This document shows, one piece after another, positions 31,809 through 41,910 of a stretch of DNA of 64,000 bases. Position 1 is the stretch's first letter, and each line of letters opens with the position of its first letter. A model generated the notes under the pieces. It was not told where the DNA came from and ran no database searches. It saw only the letters and a program-made list of their open reading frames with translations. Source of the stretch: an uncultured Acidovorax sp. (GTDB taxonomy: Bacteria; Pseudomonadota; Gammaproteobacteria; Burkholderiales; Burkholderiaceae_C); contig CAJYHL010000008.1 in the NCBI GenBank assembly GCA_913774625.1, forward strand, positions 1-64,000, read 5' to 3'. A program made the position numbers and the translations under genes.

Positions 31809-31835
31809 AAAAAAGCCGCCCGGGCGAGGGACGGC
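31809..31835 (-). terminator. Terminator downstream of the second Bug receptor
   Basis: On the minus strand AAGCCG is paired with CGGCTT around a GC-rich loop containing CCC/GGG, followed by a T6 run. It stands 33 nt after the stop of the Bug gene at 31868 and just before xerD. Confidence 0.75.
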
Positions 31836-31867
31836 TTGCGGTTTCGCAGAACGGGCGAAGGAGCGCT

Positions 31868-32830
31868 TCAGTCCAGCGTGAGCTTCTGCTTTTGCACCAC
31901 CTGCTTGTAGACGGCGTATTCGGCCTTGATCTGGTCGGCGAACTGCTCCGGCGTATTGGCCACGATGATGGAGCCGGTGTCTTCGATGCGCTTGCGCACG
32001 GCCGGGTCTTCCAGCACCTTGCGCACGCCGGCGTTGATCTTGTCCACCACCTCCTTGGGCAGGTTCTTCGGGCCCAGGATGCCGTAGTAGGCCATGCGGT
32101 TCACGGGCTCCAGGCCCACTTCCTTGAAGGTGGGCACGTTGGGCAGGGCCGCCACGCGCTGCGGCGCTGCGACCACGATGGGCACCAGCCGGCCTTCCTT
32201 GATGAAGGGCAGGGCCGAGGGCAGGTTGTCGAAGATCATCGGCACCTGGCCGGCCACCGTGTCGTTGAGCGCCGGGCCCGCACCGCGGTAGGGGATGTGG
32301 GTGACGAAGGTGTCGGTCAGGCTCTTGTAGAGCTCCATCTGCAGATGGCCGATGCCGCCCGTGCCGGAGGACGAATACGAATACTTGCCCGGCACCCTCT
32401 TGATCTCGGCCACGAAGCTCTTGTAGTCCTTGGCCGGGAAGCCCGGGTTCACCGCGATGATGTTGGGCGTGGCGGCGATGTTGATGATGGGCGTGAAGTC
32501 GGTCAGCGGGTTGTACGGCACCTTGGGGTTGATGGCCGGGTTGGCCGCCGTGGTGGACACGGTGGCGATGCCCAGCGCATAGCCGTCGGGCGTGGCGCGC
32601 GCGGTTTCCGACGCGCCGACGATGCCGCCGCCACCGGCCTTATTGTCGACCACCACCGGCTGGCCCAGCACGCGGCCCAGCGGGTCGGCGATGACGCGGG
32701 CGATGATGTCCGTCGTGCCGCCCGGGGCGAAGGGCACCACCAGCCGCACCGGCTTGCTGGGGTAGGTCTGCGCCATCGAGGCGCCTGCGGCCAGGGCGAA
32801 GGCAAGTGCGAACCAGTTTCGGCGGTGCAT
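31868..32830 (-). CDS. Bug-family tripartite tricarboxylate receptor (TctC-like), 320 aa
   Basis: A second periplasmic Bug receptor, distinct in sequence from the one at 29829. The signal peptide is [20 protein letters not shown]. Motifs: [47 protein letters not shown] and NVPTFKEVG. Again no TctAB partner is adjacent. Start ATG 32830 has AGGAGA upstream, and a clear terminator follows, so it is a single-gene unit. The ligand is unknown. Confidence 0.9.
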   Translation of the reverse strand: MHRRNWFALAFALAAGASMAQTYPSKPVRLVVPFAPGGTTDIIARVIADPLGRVLGQPVVVDNKAGGGGIVGASETARATPDGYALGIATVSTTAANPAINPKVPYNPLTDFTPIINIAATPNIIAVNPGFPAKDYKSFVAEIKRVPGKYSYSSSGTGGIGHLQMELYKSLTDTFVTHIPYRGAGPALNDTVAGQVPMIFDNLPSALPFIKEGRLVPIVVAAPQRVAALPNVPTFKEVGLEPVNRMAYYGILGPKNLPKEVVDKINAGVRKVLEDPAVRKRIEDTGSIIVANTPEQFADQIKAEYAVYKQVVQKQKLTLD

Positions 32831-33024
32831 GGTCGATCTCCTGAAAGGCATGTGCGGCTGGGGCACGGGAATGCGCGTAGCTACGCGTGGATACGTCGTG
32901 GCGCATCCTAATCGCGGCTCCTCCAGAAATAGGCCCCGCGAGCCCTGCCATCCATGAGGGATTTCCCGGCACGCCGCCGCCGCGCCGCAAGGTCGCCGCC
33001 TGCGGCGCCGGGTATGCTGGCCGG

Positions 33025-33930
33025 GTGAACTACGCCCAGCTCCTGCTCCCGGATTTCTCCCTCATCGCCATCGGCTACCTGCTCTGCCGCTACACGCCGC
33101 TGGGCCGGCCGGTATGGCAGCCGGTGGAAACGCTGGTCTATTACCTGCTCTTTCCGGTGCTGCTGTTCCAGTCCATCGTCAAGAGCCCCATCCATGTGGG
33201 CGAAGCCTCGGGCCTGATCGCCGCAGGCGTGCTGACCGGGCTGGCCGGCATCGGCCTGGCCTACGCCCTGCCCCGCCTGCCGGGCTTGCGCGGGCGGCTC
33301 GACGCGCGCGACCATGCGGCCAGCGCCCAGGTGGCCTTCCGCTTCAACTCCTTCATCGGCCTGGCGCTGGCCGAACGGCTGGCCGGCCCGCAGGGGCTGC
33401 TGCTGATCGCGGTGCTGATCGGCGTCTGCGTGCCGCTCTTCAACGTGGCCGCCGTCTGGCCCATGGCACGCGCGGGGCAGTCTGGCTTCGTGCGCGAGCT
33501 GGTGCGCAACCCGCTCATCGTGGCCACGGCCACGGGCCTGGCAGCGAATCTGCTGGGCTTTCGCATTCCGGGCTGGATCGAGCCCACGGTCAGCCGCATC
33601 AGCGCCTCGTCCCTGGCGCTGGGGCTGATGGCCGCCGGAGCGGGCATGCAGTTCGGCAGCCTGGTGCGCGGCAAGACGCTGGCCGTGGCCGTGCTGAGCA
33701 TCCGCCACCTGGTGCTGCCGCTGCTGGCCTGGGGCCTGTCGCGGCTCTTCGGCCTGGACGCCGTGCAGACCACGGTGCTGCTGGCGTTCTCGGCCCTGCC
33801 CACCGCCTCCACCTGCTACGTGCTGGCCGCTCGCATGGGCTACAACGGGCCCTACGTGGCCGGCCTGGTCACGCTATCGACCCTGCTGGGCGTGGCGAGC
33901 CTGCCTTTCGCGCTGGGCCTGCTGCGCTGA
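33025..33930 (+). CDS. AEC-family transporter (301 aa)
   Basis: An auxin-efflux-carrier-family membrane protein with about 10 helices in two inverted halves, such as [21 protein letters not shown] at the start and [21 protein letters not shown] near the end, a typical AEC motif. Members move small carboxylates such as malate or malonate; the substrate here is unknown. The start is GTG 33025, with TATGCT ending 6 nt before it and no ribosome binding site. queG converges 11 nt after the stop. Confidence 0.85.
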   Translation: MNYAQLLLPDFSLIAIGYLLCRYTPLGRPVWQPVETLVYYLLFPVLLFQSIVKSPIHVGEASGLIAAGVLTGLAGIGLAYALPRLPGLRGRLDARDHAASAQVAFRFNSFIGLALAERLAGPQGLLLIAVLIGVCVPLFNVAAVWPMARAGQSGFVRELVRNPLIVATATGLAANLLGFRIPGWIEPTVSRISASSLALGLMAAGAGMQFGSLVRGKTLAVAVLSIRHLVLPLLAWGLSRLFGLDAVQTTVLLAFSALPTASTCYVLAARMGYNGPYVAGLVTLSTLLGVASLPFALGLLR

Positions 33931-33941
33931 AGCGCCCTCTT

Positions 33942-35027
<1,086 letters not shown>

Positions 35028-35045
<18 letters not shown>

Positions 35046-35573
35046 CACGGCCAGATTGTAGAAAGCCCCCCGGCCGCTGCCGCCGGCACCGCGGCGGCGC
35101 CGCACTCCGCCGGAACGGAACTGCGCTGGCACGGAGAGGAAGACACCGCCCGCTTCGCCGCCCGCCTGGCCGCGCTGCCGGGCATCGCCGACGCCTTCAT
35201 CACCCTGCACGGCGACCTGGGCGCCGGCAAGACCACGCTGGTGCGCCACCTGCTGCGCGCCCTGGGCGTGCAGGGCCGCATCAAGAGCCCGACCTATGCC
35301 GTGGTGGAGCCGCACGAGACGCCCGCGCTCGCCATCTGGCATTTCGACTTCTACCGCTTCAGCGACCCGCGCGAATGGGAGGACGCGGGCTTCCGCGACA
35401 TCTTCGCCAGCCCCGGGCTGAAGCTGGCCGAATGGCCCGACAAGGCCGCCGCCCTGCTGCCGCCGGCCGACCTGGCCATCCACATCGAAGCCCTGGACGA
35501 CACCGAGCGCCGCGCCACCCTGCGGGCGGCCACGGCCCATGGCCACACCCTGCTGGAAGGACTGAACGCATGA
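35028..35573 (+). CDS. tsaE: tRNA threonylcarbamoyladenosine protein TsaE (181 aa)
   Basis: The ATPase partner of TsaB/TsaD in t6A37 tRNA modification. Walker A is GDLGAGKTTLVRHLL. The conserved segments SPTYAVVEPHE, FDFYRFSDPREWEDAGF and KLAEWPDKAA follow. The first 40 residues are an Ala/Pro-rich extension. I use TTG 35028, because GAGG lies about 7 nt before it and there is no ATG/GTG before the conserved domain; a later non-ATG start is possible. The stop overlaps the amiC start (ATGA). Confidence 0.88.
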
Positions 35574-37060
35574 GCGACCCCACCCACGGCGCAGACCCGG
35601 CTTTCCCGGCGCCCCGGCCGGCGCGCGGCAGAGCCCGGCCCGGCGCCTCCCGCCGCAAGCTGCTGATGCAGGCCGGCTCCCTGGTGCTGCTGCTGGGCGC
35701 CCAGCAGATCGCGCGTGGCGCCGGCATCGTGGCCGTGCGCGTATGGCCCGCGCAGGACTATTCCCGCGTCACCATCGAATCCGACCAGAAGCTCTCGGCC
35801 AAGCAGTTCTTCGTCGCCACGCCACCCCGGCTGGCGGTGGACATCGAGGGCATAGACCTCAACCCCGAATTGCGCGAGCTGGTGGCCAAGGTCAAGGCCG
35901 ACGACCCCAATATCGCAGGCATCCGCGTGGGCCAGAACGCGCCCGGCGTGGTGCGCCTGGTCATCGACCTCAAGCGCGCGGCGCTGCCGCAGGTGTTCTC
36001 GCTCGCGCCCGTGGCCGCCTACCGGCACCGGCTGGTGTTCGACCTCTATCCCGCCGTGGCAGAAGATCCGCTGGAGGCGCTGATCGCCGAGCGCCTGCGC
36101 GAATCGCCCGCCCCGGCGCCGCTGCCGCATATCGCCGCCAAGCCCGGCACGCCGGCCGATCCGCTGGGCGATCTGATCGCCCAGCACGGCCAGCGCGCGG
36201 ATCCCCCGGCACCCGGCATCGCGCCCGCCGCCCCGCCGCTGGCGTCCGCCGCGCCGGCTCAGCCCCCGGCCCCGCCCCCCCGCGCGCAGCAGCCGCAACC
36301 GCAGCCTCCCTCGGCCCCGGCCATCGCCCGCGCCACCGACCGCCTCATCATCGTGGCGCTGGACCCCGGCCACGGCGGCGAAGACCCCGGCGCCATCGGT
36401 CCGGCCGGCACGCGCGAGAAGGACGTGGTGCTGAAGGTGGCCTACCTGCTGCGCGACCGCATCAACGCCACCACGGTGGGCGGCAACCCCATGCGCGCCT
36501 TCATGACCCGCGATGCCGACTTCTTCGTGCCCCTGGGCACCCGGGTGGACAAGGCCCGGCGCGTGCAGGCCGACCTGTTCGTCTCCATCCATGCCGACGC
36601 CTTCACCACGCCGGCAGCCAGCGGCGCCAGCGTGTTCGCGCTGAGCCAGGGGGGCGCATCCAGCTCAGCCGCGCGCTGGCTGGCCAACAAGGAAAACCAG
36701 GCCGATCTGGTGGGCGGGCTGAACGTGCGCGCCCAGGACCAGCACGTGCAGCGCGCCCTGCTGGACATGAGCACCACCGCGCAGATCAACGACAGCCTCA
36801 AGCTCGGCAGCGTGCTGCTGGGCGAGATCGGCAGCATGGCCAAGCTGCACAAGGGCCGCGTGGAACAGGCCGGCTTCGCCGTGCTGAAGGCGCCCGACAT
36901 TCCCAGCGTGCTGGTGGAGACCGCCTTCATCAGCAACCCGGACGAAGAAGCCCGGCTGCGCACCGCCCTCTACCAGCAGCAGCTGGCCGATGCGCTGATG
37001 CGCGGCATCACGCGCTACTTCGCGCGCAACCCGCCGCTGGCGCGCAGCCGCACCGTGTAG
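35570..37060 (+). CDS. amiC: N-acetylmuramoyl-L-alanine amidase, AmiC-like (496 aa)
   Basis: A periplasmic zinc amidase that splits septal peptidoglycan. The N-terminus has a twin-arginine signal (SRRKLLMQAGSLVLLLG), matching Tat export of E. coli AmiC. Then come an AMIN domain (about 50-165), a long Pro/Ala linker (about 180-255), and the Amidase_3 domain with zinc ligands in DPGHGGEDPGA, GTREKD and SIHADA and the catalytic Glu in LVETAFISNP. It is translationally coupled to tsaE, the tsaE-ami order of many proteobacteria. Confidence 0.93.
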   Translation: MSDPTHGADPAFPAPRPARGRARPGASRRKLLMQAGSLVLLLGAQQIARGAGIVAVRVWPAQDYSRVTIESDQKLSAKQFFVATPPRLAVDIEGIDLNPELRELVAKVKADDPNIAGIRVGQNAPGVVRLVIDLKRAALPQVFSLAPVAAYRHRLVFDLYPAVAEDPLEALIAERLRESPAPAPLPHIAAKPGTPADPLGDLIAQHGQRADPPAPGIAPAAPPLASAAPAQPPAPPPRAQQPQPQPPSAPAIARATDRLIIVALDPGHGGEDPGAIGPAGTREKDVVLKVAYLLRDRINATTVGGNPMRAFMTRDADFFVPLGTRVDKARRVQADLFVSIHADAFTTPAASGASVFALSQGGASSSAARWLANKENQADLVGGLNVRAQDQHVQRALLDMSTTAQINDSLKLGSVLLGEIGSMAKLHKGRVEQAGFAVLKAPDIPSVLVETAFISNPDEEARLRTALYQQQLADALMRGITRYFARNPPLARSRTV

Positions 37061-37276
37061 CGCAGGCGCCACGGGGCTTGTGACCAGGTGTTCTTCACAC
37101 TGGGGCCTTCACAGGCGGCAAGCTCTGGCAGCGTCCTACAGGGTGCCGTTTCTTCTGCTGACATTGCAGCGCAGCGGCCGGGCCAATACTGGCGCCATGT
37201 GACGGATGAAGGCATGGATGCGTTCAGTCCGCACACCACGTCTCGTCTCGCAAGACACGCACACAAGGAGCACACC

Positions 37277-37501
37277 ATGAACTACCGCCATCTTCTGTCC
37301 GCCGCCGCCTGCGTTGCCGCTCTGGGCCTCGCCGGCTGCTCGACCAACCCCACCAACGCTCAGATCGGCACGGGCGTGGGCGCCGTGGCCGGCGGCGTGC
37401 TGGGCAGCGCGGTGGGCGGCACTGCAGCCACCGTGGGCGGCGCTGCCGCCGGCGCGCTGATCGGCAACGAACTGGGCAAGGACCGCGACCGCCGCCGCTG
37501 A
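37277..37501 (+). CDS. OsmB-like glycine-zipper lipoprotein (74 aa)
   Basis: A small lipoprotein. The signal peptide ends LGLAGC, followed by STNPTNAQIG and a glycine zipper (GVGAVAGGVLGSAVGG and AATVGGAAAGALIGNELG), with a charged tail KDRDRRR. The layout matches OsmB and related stress lipoproteins. AAGGAG precedes the ATG by 6 nt. The 216-bp region upstream should hold its own promoter, but I see no convincing hexamers. Confidence 0.85.
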   Translation: MNYRHLLSAAACVAALGLAGCSTNPTNAQIGTGVGAVAGGVLGSAVGGTAATVGGAAAGALIGNELGKDRDRRR

Positions 37502-37550
37502 TCGAAGGCGCCATCGCCTTCCCGCCGACAATCTGGCCGATAGGCAAGAC

Positions 37551-37576
37551 AAAGGGCACCGCGAGGTGCCCTTTTC
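37551..37576. terminator. Terminator between the OsmB-like and DedA genes
   Basis: A 10-bp stem AAAGGGCACC (37551-37560) paired with GGTGCCCTTT (37565-37574), loop GCGA, then TTT. A second small hairpin, GAAGGCG-CCAT-CGCCTTC, lies at 37504-37521 directly after the stop. Confidence 0.85.
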
Positions 37577-37606
37577 CGTTGGGGGTCAGTGGTTTGCGGG
37601 GGAGCG

Positions 37607-38263
37607 CTACTTGGCAGCCGCCTGCGGCGCATTCCGGCCGGCGCGCCAGGCGCCGAAGATGGCGATGAGGCCGGGGATCAGGATCATCGCCCAGATGATC
37701 TTGTCCAGGTTCTGCTGCACCCAGGGGAAATTGCCGAAGAAATATCCCGCCGTGCAGATGCCCAGCACCCAGAGCAGCGCCCCGCCCACGTTGTAGGCCG
37801 TGAACTTGGCCCGGCCCATGGCGGCCACGCCGGCCACGAAGGGCGCGAAAGTGCGGATGAAGGGCATGAAGCGCGCGATCACGATGGTGATGCCGCCGTA
37901 GCGTTCGTAGAACTCGTGCGCCTGATTGAAGGCCCGGCGGTTGAACCAGCGCGAATCCTCCCACTGGAACACCTTGGGGCCTATGGTGCGTCCGATGGTG
38001 TAGTTGCACTGGTCGCCCAGGATGGCCGCCGCCAGCAGCACGGCGCAGGCGATGGGAAAGCTCATCAGCCCGGCGCCGCAGAGCGCGCCCACGATGAACA
38101 GCAGCGAGTCGCCCGGCAGGAAGGGCATGACGACCACGCCCGTCTCCACGAACACGATGGCGAACAGCAGGGCATAGACCCAGGGGCCGTAGCTGGCCAC
38201 GAAGGCCGCGATGTGCTTGTCGACATGCAGGATGAAGTCGATCAGAAAGCTCACGAGTTCCAA
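37607..38263 (-). CDS. DedA-family membrane protein (218 aa)
   Basis: An inner-membrane DedA/VTT-domain protein. Motifs FVETGVVVMPFLPGDSLLF and GGITIVIARFMPFIRTFAPFVAG are diagnostic; the Arg and the PGD and FMPFIRTF motifs are those thought to be needed for undecaprenyl-phosphate or lipid flipping. About five hydrophobic helices. The start is TTG 38263 (MELVSFLIDFILHVDKH) with AAAGGA upstream; GTG 38254 is the alternative. Confidence 0.88.
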   Translation of the reverse strand: MELVSFLIDFILHVDKHIAAFVASYGPWVYALLFAIVFVETGVVVMPFLPGDSLLFIVGALCGAGLMSFPIACAVLLAAAILGDQCNYTIGRTIGPKVFQWEDSRWFNRRAFNQAHEFYERYGGITIVIARFMPFIRTFAPFVAGVAAMGRAKFTAYNVGGALLWVLGICTAGYFFGNFPWVQQNLDKIIWAMILIPGLIAIFGAWRAGRNAPQAAAK

Positions 38264-38336
38264 GCCGGTTCCTTTGAGAAAAAATGCAGCGCGCACTGTA
38301 GCGCAGCGGCTGCAAGGCCCGGCCGCGCGCCGCGAT

Positions 38337-39566
38337 TTACTGCATCACCGCGCCACCCTCGAACCAGCGCTTGACCAGCCCGCGCTCCTCGTCGGTGATG
38401 CCAGTGGCGTTGTTCATGGGCATGAGCTTTTGCACCACCACCTGCTGGTAGATGGCCTGGGCGTGCTGCTGCACCGATTCGGCCGAGTCGAGCCGCAGGT
38501 TCTTCATCTGCACCTGGGCGCCGTGGCAGAGGTAGCAGCGCTGCTCCAGCACGGGCTGCAGCTGGGCATAGGTCACCGGGGCGGCCGCTGCTGCCGCAGG
38601 CGCACCGGCGCCCGCACCCGCCGTGGCAGAGGGCGCGATGGAGGGCTGCAGGCCGACGATGGCGCCCACGATGACCGCACAGCCCACCAGCGCATAGGGC
38701 AGCGGGTGCGCGTTGCGGCCGAGCTTCCAGCCGTGGCGCATCACGAAGAACTGGCGGATGGAAGCGCCCGCGAACATCATCAGGATGAGGATCAGCCAGT
38801 TCTGCGGATGGCTCCAGGTGAAGCTGTAGTGGTTGGACAGCATGCAGAACAGCACCGGCAGCGTGAAATAGGTGTTGTGCACGCTGCGCTGCTTGCCGCG
38901 TTTGCCGTGGATCGGGTCCACCGGCTGGCCGGCCTTCATCTGCGCGATGACCTTGCGCTGGCCGGGAATGATCCAGAAGAACACGTTGGCGCTCATGCTG
39001 GTGGCGATCATCGCGCCCACCAGCAGGAAGGCCGCGCGGCCGGCGAACCAGTGGCAGGCCAGCCAAGAGGCCACGCACACCAGCACGAAGACCAGTGCGC
39101 CGACGATGGCGTCGCCGTTCTTCCTCTGGCCGAAGGCGCGGCAGATGGCGTCGTAGAGCAGCCAGAACACCACCAGGAAGGCCAGCGCCACGGCGATGGC
39201 GGTGGCCGGCGCCCAGTCCATGCGCGACTTGTCGATCAGGTAGGTGCTGGCGCTCCAGAGGTAGGAGACGGTGAACAGCGCGAAGCCGCTGATCCAGGTG
39301 CTGTAGCTTTCCCAGAAGAACCAGTGCAGGTGCTTGGGCAATTGCGGTGGCGCGCCCGCGAACTTGACCGGGTGGTAGAAGCCGCCGCCATGGACGGCCC
39401 AGAGCTCGCCGCTCACGCCCTGCTTCTTCAGGTCTTCATCGACCGGCGGCGTGAGGCTGGAATCGAGGAAGACGAAGTAGAACGACGAGCCGATCCAGGC
39501 GATGGCGGTGATGACGTGGACCCAGCGCAGCAGCAGGTTGGCCCAGTCGAGGAGATAGCTTTCCAT
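38337..39566 (-). CDS. puuD: Membrane-bound urate oxidase/hydroxylase PuuD with cytochrome c domain (409 aa)
   Basis: Oxidises urate to 5-hydroxyisourate and passes electrons to the respiratory chain. The N-terminal urate_ox_N domain (about 1-300) has eight or so membrane helices, with WVHVITAIAWIGSSFYFVFLD at the start and GKRGKQRSVHNTYFTLPVLF in a loop. The C-terminal periplasmic cytochrome c has CYLCH (heme binding) and the likely axial Met in KLMPMNN. It heads the purine island, with xdhC upstream on the same strand. A half-site of the GntR palindrome lies upstream (39721). Confidence 0.92.
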   Translation of the reverse strand: MESYLLDWANLLLRWVHVITAIAWIGSSFYFVFLDSSLTPPVDEDLKKQGVSGELWAVHGGGFYHPVKFAGAPPQLPKHLHWFFWESYSTWISGFALFTVSYLWSASTYLIDKSRMDWAPATAIAVALAFLVVFWLLYDAICRAFGQRKNGDAIVGALVFVLVCVASWLACHWFAGRAAFLLVGAMIATSMSANVFFWIIPGQRKVIAQMKAGQPVDPIHGKRGKQRSVHNTYFTLPVLFCMLSNHYSFTWSHPQNWLILILMMFAGASIRQFFVMRHGWKLGRNAHPLPYALVGCAVIVGAIVGLQPSIAPSATAGAGAGAPAAAAAAPVTYAQLQPVLEQRCYLCHGAQVQMKNLRLDSAESVQQHAQAIYQQVVVQKLMPMNNATGITDEERGLVKRWFEGGAVMQ

Positions 39567-39720
39567 GGGTTCTTCTTCTCTCAACTTGCGGCGGCGCGTG
39601 GGGCGCCGTCGCGTGCAACCTGCTCACCACTGCGGGCGCTCTGAGCAGTCGAATGGGGCCGCGCACCTTGGCGGAGAAGATCCGCCGGGGCACCGCTGCG
39701 ACCTGTGTTTGTCGTGGGTC

Positions 39721-39732
39721 AAAGTGTATGCA
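39721..39732. promoter_or_regulatory. Possible GntR half-site upstream of puuD
   Basis: AAAGTGTATGCA matches one half plus the centre of the perfect palindrome at 41873-41890 (AAAAGTGTATACACTTTT). It sits about 155 bp before the puuD start, in the xdhC-puuD spacer, so puuD may have its own regulated promoter. Confidence 0.35.
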
Positions 39733-39767
39733 GGAATTGTTCCCACGGCCAGCCGGGAAGGGCCGAT

Positions 39768-40631
39768 TTACGCCGCCGACGGCCCCGCCGCCGCAGCTTG
39801 TTGTTGCTGCAGCAGCTGGGCGGCCACCGCCACCGCGATCACCTCCGGCGCCTTGCCGGTGATGCCCGGCACGCCGATGGGGCAGGTCACGCCGGCCAGC
39901 TCGGCCTCGGTGAAGCCGCGCTCGGCCAGGCGGCGGCGGAAGGTGGCCCACTTGGTGCGGCTGCCGATCATGCCGACGAAGGGCAGGTCGCCGCGCGTGC
40001 GGCGGCGCTGCAGGCAGGCGGCGACCACGTCCAGGTCCTCGGCATGGCTGAAGCTCATCACCAGCACCAGCGAGCCCGGCGCCAGCGTGGGGACGGCCCC
40101 CTGCACCGGCTCGGAGTGCTCGCACACGGCGCCGGCCGGCGCATCGGCAGGGAAGATGCCGTCGCGGCTGTCGATCCAGTGCAGAGCGAAGGGCAGCGGC
40201 GCCAGCACGCGCGCCAGCGCATGGCCGACATGGCCGCCGCCGAAGAGCGCCACCGGCGTGCGGCGCGGCGCCAGCCGCTCGCGCAGCGCGGGTGCCTGCT
40301 CCGCCGTGATGCGTTCCAGCCGCACCTGCACCACGCCGCCGCAGCATTGCCCCAGGCTGGGGCCCAGGGCATGGCGCACCAGGCGGCTGGCGGGTGGGTC
40401 CGCGCCGGGCGCAGGCGGGGCCGCCGCCAGCCATTCGCGCGCATCGGCGATGGACTGCCATTCCAGATGCCCGCCGCCGATGGTGCCGATGACGGGCAGC
40501 GCATCGCCCGCGCCGAACACGGCCATCCAGGCGCCCGGCTCGCGCGGGGCCGAGCCTTGGATAGACTCCACCGCCACCAGGCATGCCGGCCCGCTGGCCA
40601 GCCCGTCCAGCAGGCGCTGCAAGGCCGTCAT
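39768..40631 (-). CDS. xdhC: Xanthine dehydrogenase accessory protein XdhC (287 aa)
   Basis: Binds molybdenum cofactor and mediates its sulfuration and insertion into xanthine dehydrogenase. Motifs: VAVESIQGSAPREPGAWM at the N-terminus, GTIGGGHLEWQSI, LGQCCGG, and the Rossmann motif ALFGGGHVGHALARVL, then MIGSRTKWATFR. Start ATG 40631 (MTALQRLLDGLASG). The structural xdhA/xdhB genes are not in the window. It links xanthine oxidation to puuD downstream. Confidence 0.9.
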   Translation of the reverse strand: MTALQRLLDGLASGPACLVAVESIQGSAPREPGAWMAVFGAGDALPVIGTIGGGHLEWQSIADAREWLAAAPPAPGADPPASRLVRHALGPSLGQCCGGVVQVRLERITAEQAPALRERLAPRRTPVALFGGGHVGHALARVLAPLPFALHWIDSRDGIFPADAPAGAVCEHSEPVQGAVPTLAPGSLVLVMSFSHAEDLDVVAACLQRRRTRGDLPFVGMIGSRTKWATFRRRLAERGFTEAELAGVTCPIGVPGITGKAPEVIAVAVAAQLLQQQQAAAAGPSAA

Positions 40632-40765
40632 GTCGCCACCGTCACCCACCATCCGCTTGCATCCTTTCCATGGGGCCGCGCCAGGAGTGCGCGGCAGGGC
40701 CCGAGCATAGCGAGGCCCCGCCCCCCGCAGGCCCGACTCTCCATTCCGCATCGCATCGCACCGCC

Positions 40766-41308
40766 ATGACCCAGCCCCCCGAAACACCGAAGTCCCGCAG
40801 CAAGCGCCCGTTCTGGCTGCCCGCCGGGCTGATGGCCGCCCTCGCCACGCTGATGAGCGCCTGCCGCCCGCCGGCCGCACCGCCGGCACCGCAGGAAAGC
40901 CCCGCAGGCTCCGGCCAGGAACCTGCAGCAGCGGCGCCCGCTCCTGCCGTGCGCGGCCCGGCGCCCCCGTCGGCCGCCGCCACGCCGCGCGCCTACCGCA
41001 AGGATGCGGCCACGCATCTCTACGGCCTCAATGCCGACCGCATCTACAAGGGCAAGCTGCAGCCCCTGCTCTACGCCATCGGCGTGCTGGAGGTGGACAT
41101 CGACCGGGCCGGCCGCGTGACCGCCGTGCGCTGGATGCGCGCGCCGCGCCATGCGCCGGAGGTGATGAAGGAGATCGAGCGCACGGTGCGCGCCGCAGCC
41201 CCCTTCCCCGCTCCCACGCGCCTGGGCCGCGTCACCTATGTCGACACCTGGCTGTGGGACAAGTCGGGGCGCTTCCAGCTCGATACGCTGACCGAGGGTC
41301 AGCTATGA
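40766..41308 (+). CDS. Lipoprotein with TonB-like C-terminal domain (180 aa)
   Basis: A secreted lipoprotein of unknown role. The signal region (RSKRPFWLPAGLMAALATLMSAC) has a lipobox Cys after an unusually long N-region. A Pro/Ala-rich linker (about 35-75) leads to a domain with LYAIGVLEVDIDRAGRVTAVRWMRAP and FPAPTRLGRVTYVDTWLWD, which resembles the TonB C-terminal fold. It may bind an outer-membrane or peptidoglycan partner. Divergent from xdhC, with a hairpin 25 nt after the stop. Confidence 0.7.
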   Translation: MTQPPETPKSRSKRPFWLPAGLMAALATLMSACRPPAAPPAPQESPAGSGQEPAAAAPAPAVRGPAPPSAAATPRAYRKDAATHLYGLNADRIYKGKLQPLLYAIGVLEVDIDRAGRVTAVRWMRAPRHAPEVMKEIERTVRAAAPFPAPTRLGRVTYVDTWLWDKSGRFQLDTLTEGQL

Positions 41309-41333
41309 AAAAAGGAGCGAACCACCCTCACGC

Positions 41334-41354
41334 AAAGCGGGCTGCAGCGCTTTT
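41334..41354 (+). terminator. Hairpin with T-run after the TonB-like lipoprotein gene
   Basis: AAAGCG (41334-41339) pairs with CGCTTT (41348-41353), followed by one more T. A short stem, acceptable as a weak terminator. Confidence 0.45.
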
Positions 41355-41370
41355 CGACTGAGCGGCGCAG

Positions 41371-41460
41371 AAAGCCCAGCGCAGCGGTTCTGGCCAGGCG
41401 CCGCATCGCAGGCAGTAGCAGCGCTACGACAAGATGCGGCAACGACGCCAGAAAGGCTTT
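41371..41460. repeat. ~90-bp nested palindromic element, copy 1
   Basis: Four pairs of complementary blocks are nested around a common centre: AAAGCC/GGCTTT (41371-41376, 41455-41460), TTCTGGC/GCCAGAA (41388-41394, 41447-41453), GCCGCATC/GATGCGGC (41400-41407, 41433-41440) and GTAGC/GCTAC (41415-41419, 41423-41427). A second, inverted copy lies at 49362-49453. The element stands between convergent genes and would fold into a long RNA hairpin from either strand. Confidence 0.75.
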
Positions 41461-41472
41461 ATTCGTCGCGCC

Positions 41473-41823
41473 TCAGGAGCCGCGATAGGTGGAATAGCTC
41501 CAGGGGCTCACCAGCAGCGGCACGTGGTAGTGCTGGTCGGCATGGGCCACGCCGAAGTCCAGATGCACCACATCGAGGAAGTTGGGCTCGGGCAGCTGCA
41601 CGCCGCGGGCGCGGAAGTAGGCCGCCACGTCGAAGCTCAGGCGGTAGGTGCCCGTGCGCAGGCTGGCGTTGTCGAAGAGGGGCGCGTCGGTGCGGCCGTC
41701 GTGGTTGAGCACCAGCCGCTTGACCAGGGTGGTTTCGCCGCCATCGGTGGCATACAGCGCCACCCCCATGCCCGCAGCGGGGCAGCCGTGCATGGTGTCG
41801 AGAACGTGGGTGCTCAGGCCCAT
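41473..41823 (-). CDS. hiuH: 5-hydroxyisourate hydrolase (transthyretin-like), 116 aa
   Basis: Hydrolyses 5-hydroxyisourate, the PuuD product, to OHCU. The N-terminal [16 protein letters not shown], the middle [10 protein letters not shown] and the diagnostic C-terminal tetrapeptide YRGS define the family. A cytosolic length with no signal peptide. Start ATG 41823 has AGGAG upstream. It is divergent from the GntR regulator across a perfect 18-bp palindrome, so it is likely a direct target of that regulator. Confidence 0.95.
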   Translation of the reverse strand: MGLSTHVLDTMHGCPAAGMGVALYATDGGETTLVKRLVLNHDGRTDAPLFDNASLRTGTYRLSFDVAAYFRARGVQLPEPNFLDVVHLDFGVAHADQHYHVPLLVSPWSYSTYRGS

Positions 41824-41872
41824 AGGGAATCTCCTGTGATGACGGCCCACGGGATGCAGCGCCGTGTGGACC

Positions 41873-41890
41873 AAAAGTGTATACACTTTT
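41873..41890. promoter_or_regulatory. Perfect 18-bp palindrome, probable GntR operator
   Basis: AAAAGTGTATACACTTTT is perfectly symmetric and sits in the 87-bp divergent region between hiuH (start 41823) and the GntR gene (start 41911). FCD-type GntR regulators often bind sites with a GTATAC-like centre. It would allow control of both directions. Confidence 0.75.
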
Positions 41891-41910
41891 AGCCAACTGC
41901 CTCAGCCCCC

